Source: an uncultured Marinifilum sp. (GTDB taxonomy: Bacteria; Bacteroidota; Bacteroidia; Bacteroidales; Marinifilaceae). Taken from it: a stretch of DNA of 64,000 nucleotides. Where the stretch lies: assembly GCF_963677195.1 (NCBI RefSeq), contig NZ_OY781918.1, positions 4,328,923 to 4,392,922 of the forward strand, given 5' to 3'. Positions 28,492 to 37,609 of this stretch are shown one piece after another (the stretch's first letter is position 1; every line of letters begins with the position of its first letter). Both the position numbers and the translations under genes were made by a program. The notes under the pieces are model-generated. The model saw only the letters and a program-made list of their open reading frames with translations, was not told the origin of the DNA and searched no databases.

Positions 28492-28519
28492 TTTCAAGTG
28501 TATGAATTGGAGGGTGAAT
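28492..28519 (-). promoter_or_regulatory. Degenerate copy of the module promoter motif
   Basis: On the minus strand ATTCACC (28513-28519) is followed after 15 bases by TTGAAA (28492-28497). It resembles the ATTCACC-N16-TTGTTC motif found at four other sites but is one base short and has a poorer second box. It lies about 50 bases before the start codon at 28441. Confidence 0.4.
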
Positions 28520-28521
28520 TA

Positions 28522-28538
28522 TTAACCTTAATTAACCT
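28522..28538 (-). promoter_or_regulatory. AGGTTAATTA direct repeat, site 1
   Basis: On the minus strand AGGTTAATTA is immediately followed by AGGTTAA, a ten-base direct repeat, two bases upstream of an ATTCACC motif. The same 17-base sequence occurs near 41758 and, inverted, near 58022, each time upstream of a redox gene. Confidence 0.45.
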
Positions 28539-28621
28539 AGACTTCGTTTCATTTTATGAAATCATATTCATAACAAGCTTATGGTTGTTAAATTAAAATT
28601 AATCTTATACGCTTTTTCCTC

Positions 28622-28773
28622 GAGCCGGATGGCTCTTACTTTTTGGCTTGACCCAAAAACTAAGGAAAAAACTCAAGGCGACATTAAAAATAAAAGTATA
28701 ATTATTGTAATATCTAAGTGCGGCCGCGTGATCTTCGAACAAGTTCTCAGCTTCCCGGTCTTACTAAGATATT
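28622..28773. repeat. Structured intergenic repeat element, copy 1
   Basis: Three stems are seen: GAGCC/GGCTC (28622-28635), TTTTTGG/CCAAAAA (28640-28659) and a long outer pair AATATCTAAGT / ACTAAGATATT (28709-28719 with 28763-28773). The last encloses a conserved loop containing GTGATCTTCGAACAAGTTCT. A second copy at 55184-55333 keeps the loop sequence and all three stems while the stem bases differ. The element lies in a 480-base gap between two redox genes. It looks like a REP- or MITE-type unit. Confidence 0.75.
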
Positions 28774-28872
28774 CCTGCAATTCTACTCCTATTTTTCATG
28801 ATGCCAAATGCCTCAATTGAAAGGAGTATAAGATTTTATTTTCCTACTTTTAAACATCAAAACCTTTTCTTA

Positions 28873-28903
28873 CAAAAAAAGACCAGCTTTTACACTGATC
28901 TTT
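28873..28903 (-). terminator. Intrinsic terminator after the first TlpA gene of module C
   Basis: On the minus strand AAAGATCAG and CTGGTCTTT form a stem followed by a T-run. It lies just after the stop codon at 28925, separating this gene from the thioredoxin-like pair downstream. Confidence 0.75.
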
Positions 28904-28924
28904 CCTTTCTTTATATCGCTTATT

Positions 28925-29971
28925 TTATTTCAAAAGCTCTTCAACACGATTTCTAATTGCTTCGCCATGTAATCCTTTGTCTATGATTTTTCCATTCGGA
29001 TCAATCAGGAAAATTGCTGGGATTGCAGTAATATTGTATGATTTACTTACTGTTTTGGTATCGCGAAGCTGCGCCCATGGCATTTGTTCTTGTTCAACCG
29101 CTTTTAACCATGCCTTCTCATCACCATCGGTACTTACACTTAAAACTTCCAGACCTTTTGAGTGGTAATCGGCATAAATTTCCTTTAAGCCAGGAATACC
29201 AGCTCTGCATGGTCCACACCAGGATGCCCAAAAATCAACCAATAGGTATTTCCCTTTGTAATCCGAAAGAGATACTTCTTCTCTCTTATCTGATTGTAAA
29301 GTAAATTCAGGAGCTTGTTTTCCAACAGCAACTCTCAATTGATTATCTCTTCTGGAAATCATTTTATTGATGTAATAAGAAGAATGAATATCCTTTGAAA
29401 AGGAGTTGATAATTTTTGTTAGTGTCTCAGCATCGGCACCCCAATATTTTTCGTAAAACAATTGACTTAATGGAATACTTGCAGAATACTCTTTGGTCAG
29501 CCCCCAAAGTTTGGCATCATAACCATCCTTAATTTCTTTTTCTTCAGCACTTAGGTTCCTTTTGTATTTTAACCCACTATAAATTTCGTAGTTTAGTTTT
29601 TTCAGCAATTGCTGGTACTCATCATTAAGAGGAGAACCTTTTCCAGTTAGTTTTCCTTCTTTTTCGGTAATTGTAATCACATCTGGTTCAGAAAACAAGG
29701 TATAGCTTTTATACACTTTTCCCATTCTAAAATGCAATTTTCTAGCTGCCAGCTCTGTATCAATTTCTAATTCAAATTTGCCATCCACAATTTTTGCATT
29801 GTAGGACAAGCTATCAGCCTCTTGTTTTGATTTTACTTCCTGATATGGATAGATTACAAGCTCACCATCTCCAGCAGAAAACTGACCTTTAATAATACAC
29901 TTGTCACTTTGCTTGCTACATGAAAATAGCATTACCAATGCCACAAAGGCAAATAGTTTCATCAACTTCAT
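28925..29971 (-). CDS. TlpA-like thiol-disulfide lipoprotein (DUF4369 type)
   Basis: This 348-residue lipoprotein has lipobox MLFSC (Cys18). The N-terminal about 200 residues begin with a small beta-rich domain (KCIIKGQFSAGDGELVI), as in DUF4369-containing TlpA proteins, then a helical linker. The C-terminal redoxin domain (about 213-348) has active site WCGPC at 251-255 and cis-proline in ITAIPAIFLID. TlpA-like proteins act as membrane-anchored thiol oxidoreductases outside the cytoplasm. It is the first redox gene after SusD of module C, separated from it by an intrinsic terminator. Confidence 0.92.
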   Translation of the reverse strand: MKLMKLFAFVALVMLFSCSKQSDKCIIKGQFSAGDGELVIYPYQEVKSKQEADSLSYNAKIVDGKFELEIDTELAARKLHFRMGKVYKSYTLFSEPDVITITEKEGKLTGKGSPLNDEYQQLLKKLNYEIYSGLKYKRNLSAEEKEIKDGYDAKLWGLTKEYSASIPLSQLFYEKYWGADAETLTKIINSFSKDIHSSYYINKMISRRDNQLRVAVGKQAPEFTLQSDKREEVSLSDYKGKYLLVDFWASWCGPCRAGIPGLKEIYADYHSKGLEVLSVSTDGDEKAWLKAVEQEQMPWAQLRDTKTVSKSYNITAIPAIFLIDPNGKIIDKGLHGEAIRNRVEELLK

Positions 29972-30032
29972 TATGAAAAAATTTAATTTTATAAAAAAAG
30001 ATTATACCGAAGTTTTCAATATATGGGTAGAG

Positions 30033-30059
30033 TAAAAACCCCGGAAAATTCCGGGGTTA
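30033..30059 (-). terminator. Intrinsic terminator at the SusD / redox boundary, module C
   Basis: On the minus strand AACCCCGGAA / TTCCGGGGTT form a ten-base-pair stem with a minimal loop, followed by TTTTTA. It lies 21 bases after the susD stop codon. Equivalent terminators follow susD in the other two modules. Confidence 0.88.
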
Positions 30060-30079
30060 TCTTATTTTAACTCGTTTTT

Positions 30080-31450
30080 CTAACGAGGGTTTTGCTCAAT
30101 TTCAGAATTCTTCAGAATGTACTTTCTTGCGAAAGGTAAAGCCCATTTGTTATCACCAGGAGCTAAAGTGAAGTTCTCCCCATCGATTGTATGAACAATA
30201 GAGATGTTTGCATTATCGTACGCATTGTAACGACGAATATCAGAATAACGAATTCCCATAAATGCCAACTCTCTTCTTCTTTCCTCTTTTACAATGATCA
30301 AAGCCTCTGCTGCATCTGCTGCTGTTAAATCAGCATAAGCTGCAGTTGCAATTCTATGTTGACGAAGTAAATTAACATCATCCATTGCATCAGAAGCATT
30401 TCCTGCTCTGGCATTACATTCTGCACGTGTTAACAACATTTCAGGTACGGTTAATCCATAAGCAGCACCCGTACTGCCATAATAATAATAGTACAATCTT
30501 GTTCCAGGTGCCGACCATTCATAATCCAATTTACCTGTAAATCGTAAATCATTCACCTGATCAAACAAATCCATAAACTCCTGCGAAGGATAAGTCAAAT
30601 GATAATCACTCGTAGGTTTTTTAAGTAATGTTTGTTCTTGATTTAAGTAACGCTTACCTGTACTTAAAAGACCAGGATACCATGAGTGTGGAGGAAAGGT
30701 GTTATAATCATCTAAATAAGAATGAAACCCTAACGATATATCAGCATATTTTAGTGCATTGGTAAAGTCTCCCATAATTAAATAGGTTCTTGCCAATAAT
30801 GCACTGGCAGATGCTTTTGATGGTCTCCACAATTGCTCTGGTGTATCAGGCAAGTAATCGTATGCTTCGTTGATATCATTCAGAATTAAATCATAAGCTT
30901 CCTGAACTGTTCCTCTTGCCAAACTACCTTCAATTACGGCCTCTAATCTCATTGGCACTCCCAAATCGCTCGAAGCTGTAGAAGAATCATACTGCTTTGC
31001 GTAAATATTTATCAGTTTTAGGTATGAAAATGCTCTATGTATTTTAGCTTCAGCCTGCAGTTGCATTTTTTCATCTTCATCTCCAGCTGCATCCAGAACT
31101 TCGTTGATAACGGTATTGGCTAGGTAGATTACAGAATATACTGTATTCATACTTGCATCTTCCTCCGATTCTAAATAAAAATGGTCTTCAAATTTATAAG
31201 CTTTAGTTGCATACTCAGGATAAGATGCACCAATAAAATCATCTCTCAAATCAATATCATCATCAACCCAAAGATCAAGATCTGCTGTTTCTGTAATAGA
31301 AGCTCCCGAATAATTATTGGTATTATCCAACAAAAGTCTGTAATCTTCTGCCTTCGAAGGAATCACCTTCCCCTTAGGCTCAATATCCATCCAATCGTCG
31401 CACGAAGTAGCAAAAACTGTCAGAATTAATAAATATATAATATTCTTCAT
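30080..31450 (-). CDS. SusD/RagB-family surface lipoprotein, module C
   Basis: This 456-residue lipoprotein (FATSC lipobox, Cys17) is followed by DDWMDIEPKGKV, the usual SusD start. TPR-like helices and the family block LLTRAECNARAG with EERRRELAFMGIRYSDIRRYNA near the C-terminus confirm RagB/SusD. It forms the lid on the SusC channel and binds the substrate at the cell surface. The C-terminus ends in SEIEQNPR. It is translated from the same mRNA as SusC, 53 bases downstream. The ligand is unknown; the partner genes are redox proteins, not glycosidases. Confidence 0.95.
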   Translation of the reverse strand: MKNIIYLLILTVFATSCDDWMDIEPKGKVIPSKAEDYRLLLDNTNNYSGASITETADLDLWVDDDIDLRDDFIGASYPEYATKAYKFEDHFYLESEEDASMNTVYSVIYLANTVINEVLDAAGDEDEKMQLQAEAKIHRAFSYLKLINIYAKQYDSSTASSDLGVPMRLEAVIEGSLARGTVQEAYDLILNDINEAYDYLPDTPEQLWRPSKASASALLARTYLIMGDFTNALKYADISLGFHSYLDDYNTFPPHSWYPGLLSTGKRYLNQEQTLLKKPTSDYHLTYPSQEFMDLFDQVNDLRFTGKLDYEWSAPGTRLYYYYYGSTGAAYGLTVPEMLLTRAECNARAGNASDAMDDVNLLRQHRIATAAYADLTAADAAEALIIVKEERRRELAFMGIRYSDIRRYNAYDNANISIVHTIDGENFTLAPGDNKWALPFARKYILKNSEIEQNPR

Positions 31451-31503
31451 TTGTAATATTTTTAAGGGAAGAAGCTTTTACTCCTCTTCCTGATCATTAT
31501 CAA

Positions 31504-34500
31504 TTAAAATCTAGCCTTTAAACTAAATGTATATTCCGGTCTGATTTTACCATAACCCGATTCACCAATAATATTTTCCGGATCAATGTCCTCATCGTTA
31601 AATGTAATAACACCTAAGTTTCTAACCTGAGCACCAACATTTAAAGATTTAAGACCTACTGATTTAAACCATGACTTAGGAAGATCGTAAGACAATACAA
31701 CATCGTTGAATCTGATATGAGATGCACTTTCTACATTATGACTACCAAAATTTGAATAAGTTGACCAATAACCACTCACCACATTTACATCTTCAGGTAA
31801 AACAGGCACATCAGTTCTGCTTTCATCTCCCGCTTGTCTCCATCTTTTTTCGAAATCCTCATGAACAACATTCAACTGATAAGCACTCTTCAATGAACTA
31901 TAATCAACTGATGACACTCTAAATACATGTCCTAATTTGTAAGTAATCAGCATGCTTAATCGCAATCCTTTATAACTAAGAACATTCTGAAAACTACCAT
32001 AATACTTAGGAGTTGTACTACCTTCATATTTTAATCCATCAACTTCTTCCATTGGTGTGTAATGATCTATCACCTCTCCATTCTCGTTGTAAACCTGAGG
32101 CATTCCTTCTGTAGACAATCCTGCCCAACGGTACGAATACAAATGATTAAGTGGTTTTCCTACTCTGGCACTACTGTTTCCCCAATATGAATTTACTGCA
32201 CCACTTACAGACTCGTCAGCCAATTCTACTTTTTCAACATTGTTTTTATTGTAAGAGAAGTTTGCAATGGCATTCCATTTTAAATCCTTATTTAAGATTC
32301 CAACATTTACAGAAAAATCCATCCCTTTGTTCGACATTTCCGCAAAATTCATCAAAGCACTATCAAATCCATAAATGGCATTTAAAGATACATCACCTAA
32401 CAAATCGGTACTTTGTCTGTTGTAATATTCAATCGATCCTGATACACGATTGTTAAACAATGCATAATCCACACCAATATTTGTAGTTGCTGTCTTTTCC
32501 CATCTTAAATTTGGATTTTTTGGATTCTGAATGTATGCAAACTGGTGTTGTGTTTGCCAATCAGATGTAACTGCAGCAGTTAAATATGGACTGGTTGTTT
32601 TATCGATATTACCACCAGTACCATAAGTTGCTCTAAAGGTTAATCTGTTCACAAAATCAAGGTTCATAAAATCTTCCTTGTGAATTTGCCAATTGGTACC
32701 AACCGACCACAATGGAACGTTACGATACTCTTTACTTGCACCAAACAGATTGGAATCATCTAAACGAACACTACCGGTTACCGTATATTTTTGATCAAAA
32801 GTATATCCAGCATTACCGTAATATGAAGCATATCTGTTCTTCAGGTATGAAAAACTTGTATTATCTGAAAGTTTTGAAGTCCAATAAGAAAAAGCTCTAG
32901 GATATTCTGTATCGTAATTCACTTTCTTATATTGCAAACTAACTGGATCATAACCATATTTGGTCATATCATTACTTTCATATTCTGTCTGACGGAACTC
33001 AACACCACCAATTGCATATACCTGATGCTTTCCTTCATCGAAAGACCTGTTAAAATTCAACTGTGCTCTTGTGGTAAAGGATTTTGAATATGCATTTGCG
33101 TCAGATCTAATCTGTCCCATAGGGATAGGATATACCATTTTGCCATCAGAACCAACATGCGCATACATATTTACCTGATTTCTCACGTAATATGTATTTT
33201 CATTATAGATATTCTGACCTTTTTGATTTCCCCACTCATATTGGTAACGACCCTCAAAATCTAATCCTTTTAGAATATTCACATTTAATCCAGCCTGCAT
33301 TCTCAAATCAACATTCTGATTTGAGTTATCTTTATTCTCGAACTCCTGGAATGCATTGTATGTCCAGTCGTAAGGAGAATTATTCACTGCAGCATGAGAA
33401 TCTTTTGCTTCCTGAGCATAACCATAAGGTGAAGCCACATAATCACCATTCTCATCTAAAATTTGTTGATAAGAAGCTAATGAGCTCAAGGAAGGAGCTC
33501 CATTACTCTCAGAATTTCTAATGGTTGCAGAAATTGCTGCATTAAAGCTTACACGATCAGATAATTTTGTTTGAAGTCTTATATTAGACACTATTCTATC
33601 ATTTTCAACACCTTTCATATAGGTATTGTTATCATCGTAACTTAATGATGCATAGTAATTGCTCTTTTCGGTAGCTCCGTTTACAGATAAGTGATATTGC
33701 TGACGAACTGCTTTTCTTAAAAACAAATCTGCATACTCATCACGCACGTCAATCCCTTTTAGACGATTGATAATAGCGTCTTTTTGAGCTTCAGTCATTT
33801 GTCCATCATTAAACCTCAAATACGTATCCAATCCTTCTTTATAAGCAGGTTGACTTAAAGCCCAAGGAGATGGTAACTCTTTGTATTTAAAATCAGCAAA
33901 GTGTTTTTCCAGTTCTAAGAAAGATTCTGTTGAAGCACGTCTTAAACTATAAAGATCTGCTTCTGGCGTAATAGAAAATGTAGAAGAAAATTCGATATTT
34001 GCTTTCCCTTTTCCACTTCCCCTTTTAGAGGTAATTACAATTACACCATTAGAAGCACGTGCACCCCAAATAGAAGCAGCTGCCGCATCTTTCAAAATGG
34101 TCATACTTTCCACATCATTTGGATTAATCTTCTCCAAATCCCCTTCGATAGGAAATCCGTCAAGTACAATTAGAGGTGATGTACTCGCATTCATTGAAGA
34201 AATACCACGAATGGTAATCGCGCCATTCTCAAATAACACACCAGAAGTTTGACCTTCCAATTTGTCGATGATATTTAATGTTGCTCTTTCCTCAAGGGCT
34301 TCAGCAGATACTTTTTCGAATGATCCTGAAGCACGTTCCTTAGAAATAGTTTGATAACCCGTAACCACAACCTCAGCCATCTGCTCTGTATCTGCAGTTA
34401 AAGTTACGTTTTGAACAAACTGACCAGTATAAGCAATTTCTTGTGGATTCATTCCCACAAATGAGAAAATCAATACGGCATTTTCGTTTTCGATTTCGAT

Positions 34501-35007
34501 GGAATAATTTCCATCAATATCTGTGGCAACACCTACATTGGTGCCTTTAATTACAACAGAAACACCTGGAAGAGCTACACCAGTATTATCGGTTACTTTT
34601 CCTTGAATTTTTTTCTTTTCTTCTTGTTTCGATTTAGGAGCAACATAAGGTTTTTGTTTTACAACTACTACCTTATCAATTACTTCGTAGGTAAGATTGG
34701 TATTTTCTAAACATGAATTAAGTATTTCTTCAACAGTAGCATCTTGTTCCGATACATTTACGTTCATAATACTCTCAACATCATCTAAATCGTAAACAAA
34801 AGAGAATTCACTATTGTTACGAATTTCCTCGAACACCTCGATTAAAGTCTGGTTTGTCATTTCCATGTTGAACCTTGTATTCTGCGAATAAACACTTGCA
34901 GAAAGCTGAACAACACTCAAAACCATTAGCATAAATGTAAATTTCATAGCTAATAAAGGTTTGTAGAGATTCTTGCGAAAGAAACTCCGGGTTCCATTTT
35001 TTTCCAT
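31504..35007 (-). CDS. SusC/RagA-family TonB-dependent transporter with STN domain, module C
   Basis: The ATG at 35007 is chosen over an upstream TTG; it gives about 1167 residues. After a long N-terminal segment and signal (MVLSVVQLSASVYSQ), an STN domain (about 40-110, TNQTLIEVFEEIRNNSEF) allows signalling to FecR. Then come a carboxypeptidase-regulatory-like domain (about 130-205), the plug (TGYQTISKERASGSF onward, with TILKDAAAASIWGARASNGV) and a 22-strand-type barrel ending in FSLKARF. It imports a surface ligand captured by SusD with TonB energy. The start region MEKNGTRSFF follows a conserved TACAAATTTATG leader. Confidence 0.95.
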   Translation of the reverse strand: MEKNGTRSFFRKNLYKPLLAMKFTFMLMVLSVVQLSASVYSQNTRFNMEMTNQTLIEVFEEIRNNSEFSFVYDLDDVESIMNVNVSEQDATVEEILNSCLENTNLTYEVIDKVVVVKQKPYVAPKSKQEEKKKIQGKVTDNTGVALPGVSVVIKGTNVGVATDIDGNYSIEIENENAVLIFSFVGMNPQEIAYTGQFVQNVTLTADTEQMAEVVVTGYQTISKERASGSFEKVSAEALEERATLNIIDKLEGQTSGVLFENGAITIRGISSMNASTSPLIVLDGFPIEGDLEKINPNDVESMTILKDAAAASIWGARASNGVIVITSKRGSGKGKANIEFSSTFSITPEADLYSLRRASTESFLELEKHFADFKYKELPSPWALSQPAYKEGLDTYLRFNDGQMTEAQKDAIINRLKGIDVRDEYADLFLRKAVRQQYHLSVNGATEKSNYYASLSYDDNNTYMKGVENDRIVSNIRLQTKLSDRVSFNAAISATIRNSESNGAPSLSSLASYQQILDENGDYVASPYGYAQEAKDSHAAVNNSPYDWTYNAFQEFENKDNSNQNVDLRMQAGLNVNILKGLDFEGRYQYEWGNQKGQNIYNENTYYVRNQVNMYAHVGSDGKMVYPIPMGQIRSDANAYSKSFTTRAQLNFNRSFDEGKHQVYAIGGVEFRQTEYESNDMTKYGYDPVSLQYKKVNYDTEYPRAFSYWTSKLSDNTSFSYLKNRYASYYGNAGYTFDQKYTVTGSVRLDDSNLFGASKEYRNVPLWSVGTNWQIHKEDFMNLDFVNRLTFRATYGTGGNIDKTTSPYLTAAVTSDWQTQHQFAYIQNPKNPNLRWEKTATTNIGVDYALFNNRVSGSIEYYNRQSTDLLGDVSLNAIYGFDSALMNFAEMSNKGMDFSVNVGILNKDLKWNAIANFSYNKNNVEKVELADESVSGAVNSYWGNSSARVGKPLNHLYSYRWAGLSTEGMPQVYNENGEVIDHYTPMEEVDGLKYEGSTTPKYYGSFQNVLSYKGLRLSMLITYKLGHVFRVSSVDYSSLKSAYQLNVVHEDFEKRWRQAGDESRTDVPVLPEDVNVVSGYWSTYSNFGSHNVESASHIRFNDVVLSYDLPKSWFKSVGLKSLNVGAQVRNLGVITFNDEDIDPENIIGESGYGKIRPEYTFSLKARF

Positions 35008-35014
35008 AAATTTG
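35007..35014 (+). promoter_or_regulatory. Possible -7 box of an antisense RNA, module C
   Basis: On the plus strand TAAATTTG fits the Bacteroidota -7 consensus TAnnTTTG exactly. The same box occupies the same place at the susC start of module B. No TTTG element at the usual 19-20-base distance was found, so promoter strength is doubtful. Confidence 0.35.
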
Positions 35015-35019
35015 TACTT

Positions 35020-35105
35020 AGGGTTTAACAATTCAATTCCTTGCAGGGAATTGGGTTTTTATCTATTGAGCAGGGATTGTTGCAGCAAGCTCTGCTCTTT
35101 TTTTT
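35020..35105 (+). ncRNA. Candidate antisense RNA opposite the susC leader, module C
   Basis: The plus strand holds a hairpin CAATTCC/GGAATTG (35034-35053) and then a classic intrinsic terminator: stem GAGCAGGG / CTCTGCTC (35068-35097, one G-U pair) plus eight thymines. No plus-strand gene exists for it to terminate, so it most likely ends a short RNA of about 85 bases antisense to the fecR-susC gap and the susC start. Antisense RNAs opposite susC leaders are described in Bacteroides (for example DonS). The 5' end is an estimate from the TAAATTTG box. Confidence 0.55.
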
Positions 35106-35109
35106 ATTA

Positions 35110-36279
35110 CTAATTTGTTACAGTTATAATATTCGATTTAATTTCAAAATTCACTTTTTCTGTTTTCGACAGGATATTTAATATTTCATGAATGTCCTCG
35201 TATCTTTTCACCTCAACAGAAAATCTCTTATTAATTACAGATTGATTCATAAAAAAGACTTTAACATCGTACCAACGCTCCAGTTTTTCCATAATGGTTC
35301 CCAGGCTGGCTTCCTTGAAATAGAAAATTCCATCTTTCCATAAAGCATATTTGCTGGCATCCACATTTCTTACTGCAAACTGATATTCATCACCTGCAAT
35401 ACTGGCCTGCTGATCTGGCTGAATGGTTACGCTTTCTTTTCCTTTTCTCAACCTCACACTACCTTCAACCAAACTTGTGGTAACTGTATTCTGATCGTGA
35501 TAAGCCTCTACATTAAATTCCGTACCTAAAACTTCCACTTCAACATCTTTTACATCAACAATGAAAGGCTTTTGCTTGTTATGTGCCACATCGAAATAGA
35601 CTTCACCGGCAATCCAAACTTTTCTTTTGTCTTCGTTAAACTGAACCGGATATCTAATTTCTGAATCAGAATTCAGCCATACATTTGTTCCATCGGCAAG
35701 TGTTAGCTGATATTCACCTCCTACAGGAACTTTTACCTGGTTGTACAGCATTTCTTCATTCTCATTCCCTGAAACATAAGCCAACTGACCTTTCAAATTG
35801 CTAATCAATGTTCCATCTTTTTCTAAAAAATCTTCATTTTCGGTACCTTCCAATTGTACTGTTTCACCATTATGCAATTGAAGAACTGCTTTCGATGATC
35901 CTGGTTCAATCTTTATCTCTGCCAACTCTTGTCCCATTTCAATATCTTTTGTAGAAATGTGTACAAGACTTGCAATCAAAACACCAATTACCAGTACTGC
36001 GGCAATTCTCAAACTCCATTCTTTCAAGCGAATTACTTTTCTTTCCGGCTTAATTTCCTGCTGAACCTTAGCCCATGCAGCTTTTTTATTTAAAGATTCC
36101 ACATAAGCATCTCTGCTTTTACGCTTCTGTCCTTGTTTTATTTGCTCGTACAAATTTTTATTATCAACAGAACTATTCTTCCAATTCTCTAACACTTGCC
36201 CCTCTTCAGGTGTCAGGTCATCAATTAGTTCTCTCGATATTAATTGAGCAATTTTATATTCGGTGTGTAGTTTTTCCAT
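35110..36279 (-). CDS. FecR-family anti-sigma factor, module C
   Basis: This 389-residue protein has an N-terminal cytoplasmic anti-sigma region (about 1-85), a single membrane segment (about 88-108, IAAVLVIGVLIASLVHI) and the periplasmic FecR domain (VPVGGEYQLTLADGTNVWLN, VWIAGEVYFDVAHNKQKPF). The C-terminal part (DUF4974-like, ERWYDVKVFF) probably contacts the STN domain of SusC. It holds the ECF sigma factor inactive until SusC is loaded. A promoter motif ATTCATC-N16-TTGTTT lies 26 bases before the start codon. The gene ends 102 bases before susC. Confidence 0.93.
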   Translation of the reverse strand: MEKLHTEYKIAQLISRELIDDLTPEEGQVLENWKNSSVDNKNLYEQIKQGQKRKSRDAYVESLNKKAAWAKVQQEIKPERKVIRLKEWSLRIAAVLVIGVLIASLVHISTKDIEMGQELAEIKIEPGSSKAVLQLHNGETVQLEGTENEDFLEKDGTLISNLKGQLAYVSGNENEEMLYNQVKVPVGGEYQLTLADGTNVWLNSDSEIRYPVQFNEDKRKVWIAGEVYFDVAHNKQKPFIVDVKDVEVEVLGTEFNVEAYHDQNTVTTSLVEGSVRLRKGKESVTIQPDQQASIAGDEYQFAVRNVDASKYALWKDGIFYFKEASLGTIMEKLERWYDVKVFFMNQSVINKRFSVEVKRYEDIHEILNILSKTEKVNFEIKSNIITVTN

Positions 36280-36304
36280 TTAGAATTTTTCTTTTCTATT
36301 AATA

Positions 36305-36333
36305 AAACAATCGAAAAAGTATAGTAGATGAAT
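36305..36333 (-). promoter_or_regulatory. Module promoter motif before fecR, module C
   Basis: On the minus strand ATTCATC (36327-36333) is followed after exactly 16 bases by TTGTTT (36305-36310), 26 bases before the fecR start. It fits the ATTCACC-N16-TTGTTC motif found at three other module sites, with two base changes. The 16-base spacing suits -35 and -10 elements of an ECF sigma factor. Confidence 0.6.
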
Positions 36334-36556
36334 GCAAGATGAAAAAAAATAAACATTTTTTAACATCCTTAGTCTAAATATGTTGAAATTGCCTGATTTC
36401 CTGAAGCTAAGAATGGTAGAATGGTAGAGTTTCGACTTCGCTCAGCTACCTGATTGCAAAAACAAATAGATTTAGAAGATATAAGTCATTATTCACAGGT
36501 TTGATTTTATCAGTCTTTGGGAATTGAGATTTGGGAATTTGAAATTGGAATCCGCA

Positions 36557-36627
36557 ACTTGATACTTGATACTTGATACTTGATACTTGATACTTAATAC
36601 TTGGAACTTGGAGCTTGGAGCTTAAAG
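36557..36627. repeat. Heptamer tandem repeat ending at the sigma-factor stop codon
   Basis: About ten consecutive copies of a seven-base unit (ACTTGAT, drifting to ACTTGGA and GCTTGGA) run up to the stop codon of the minus-strand sigma gene. The preceding sequence back to about 36390 is low in complexity with similar words. It lies in the sigma-fecR gap. Such microsatellites change length by slippage. Confidence 0.75.
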
Positions 36628-37182
36628 CTAAACCTCTCCCAACAGCAAGAGCAACAAAAAGAAATAATCTTTCAGCTTGGTTCTTAAAGTTTTTAGGGAA
36701 TTGTATTTTAGTGTTTTTACGGTGTTGACCGAAACCTCAAGTCTATCGGCAATTTCCTGATTTTGTAGTCCTTGCAGACTTAGCATCATTACTTTTGCAC
36801 TTTGCTTTGGTAATTTCTCTATTGCTTGCTGAAGAATTCGGTAAGTTTCCTCTTCAACAATATGGTTATTAAAATTTAAGAAATCTTCTTTAATCAAACT
36901 ATCAGTATACTGATTTCCCAGCTTATCACGCCTCAAGTGATTTAAGCTCATATTTTTCACCATCACATACAAGAAGGATTTTAAAGAAGAAATAGAGTCG
37001 TATTTTTCTCTGGAATTCCAGAGTTTTATAAAAGATTCCTGTGCAATATCCTCAGCCACACCATCGTCTTTCACGTATTCGCGCGCTAACACACACATAG
37101 AAGGATACAATTGATTAAAAAGTTCCTCGAATGCTTTTGCATCTCCTGATTTTATGCGGCTAAATAGAGAGTTAGTGGTCAT
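36628..37182 (-). CDS. ECF sigma factor (Bacteroidota FecI-like), module C
   Basis: This 184-residue protein has only sigma regions 2 and 4. Region 2 includes EYVKDDGVAEDIAQESFIKLW and YDSISSLKSFLYVMVKNM; region 4 includes LPKQSAKVMMLSLQGLQNQE and the helix-turn-helix IADRLEVSVNTVKTLKYNSL. It ends in an unusual hydrophobic run (FFLLLLLLLGEV). It would direct RNA polymerase to the fecR-susCD promoters when released by FecR. A housekeeping promoter lies just upstream, so it is probably made at a basal level and activated by signal. Confidence 0.94.
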   Translation of the reverse strand: MTTNSLFSRIKSGDAKAFEELFNQLYPSMCVLAREYVKDDGVAEDIAQESFIKLWNSREKYDSISSLKSFLYVMVKNMSLNHLRRDKLGNQYTDSLIKEDFLNFNNHIVEEETYRILQQAIEKLPKQSAKVMMLSLQGLQNQEIADRLEVSVNTVKTLKYNSLKTLRTKLKDYFFLLLLLLGEV

Positions 37183-37202
37183 AGTTAGTGGTTATTGGGA
37201 TT

Positions 37203-37233
37203 CAAAAATAGAAATTGATTCCAAGAAATCAAA
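37203..37233 (-). promoter_or_regulatory. Housekeeping promoter of the sigma gene, module C
   Basis: On the minus strand TTTG (37230-37233) and TATTTTTG (37203-37210) are 19 bases apart, an exact match to the TTTG / TAnnTTTG promoter. It lies about 20 bases before the start codon at 37182. Confidence 0.75.
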
Positions 37234-37269
37234 TTTGATAACTATTCTGAGGTAACAAAATGCGGATAT

Positions 37270-37580
37270 TTTCATAAAAGGGGATCCACAAATTCACACA
37301 AATGGACACAAATTTCTTACATATACACAAATTAAAAAATAGAAAACTATAATATAATGGGCGTCCAAAGCTTTTCGGATTAAAAATCCTGAACTCAAAA
37401 AGCTCTGAATACAAATGCGTCCAAAGCTTTTCGGATTAAAAATCCTGAACGCCAAAAGCCCTGAATATAAATTAAGACTAGCAAAAAAGGGGTCCACAAA
37501 TTCACACAAATGGACACAAATTTCTTACATATACACGAAAAAAGGGGGCCACAAATTCACAAAAATAGACACAAAAAAAG
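37270..37580. repeat. Cluster of interleaved direct repeats upstream of the sigma gene
   Basis: A sequence beginning CACAAATTCACACAAATGGA occurs fully near 37288 and 37496 and partly near 37551. Between them another unit beginning GTCCAAAGCTTTTCGG occurs twice, near 37363 and 37411. The 52.28-52.32 kb region has related words (ATTTGTGTCATTTGTGGATCC). No gene is present. This looks like decayed, repeatedly duplicated intergenic DNA. Confidence 0.7.
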
Positions 37581-37609
37581 CAGTCTTCCCGAATGATTGA
37601 GAAGACTGC
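37573..37609 (-). terminator. Intrinsic terminator of the module B redox operon
   Basis: On the minus strand GCAGTCTTC and GAAGACTGC form a nine-base-pair stem, followed by seven thymines. It lies about 65 bases after the stop codon at 37672. Its ascending arm lies inside a 38-base sequence that is duplicated. Confidence 0.88.

Noticed and set aside
36557..36627. Array of short repeats resembling a CRISPR
   Set aside because: The units are seven bases and contiguous, with no spacers and no cas genes nearby.
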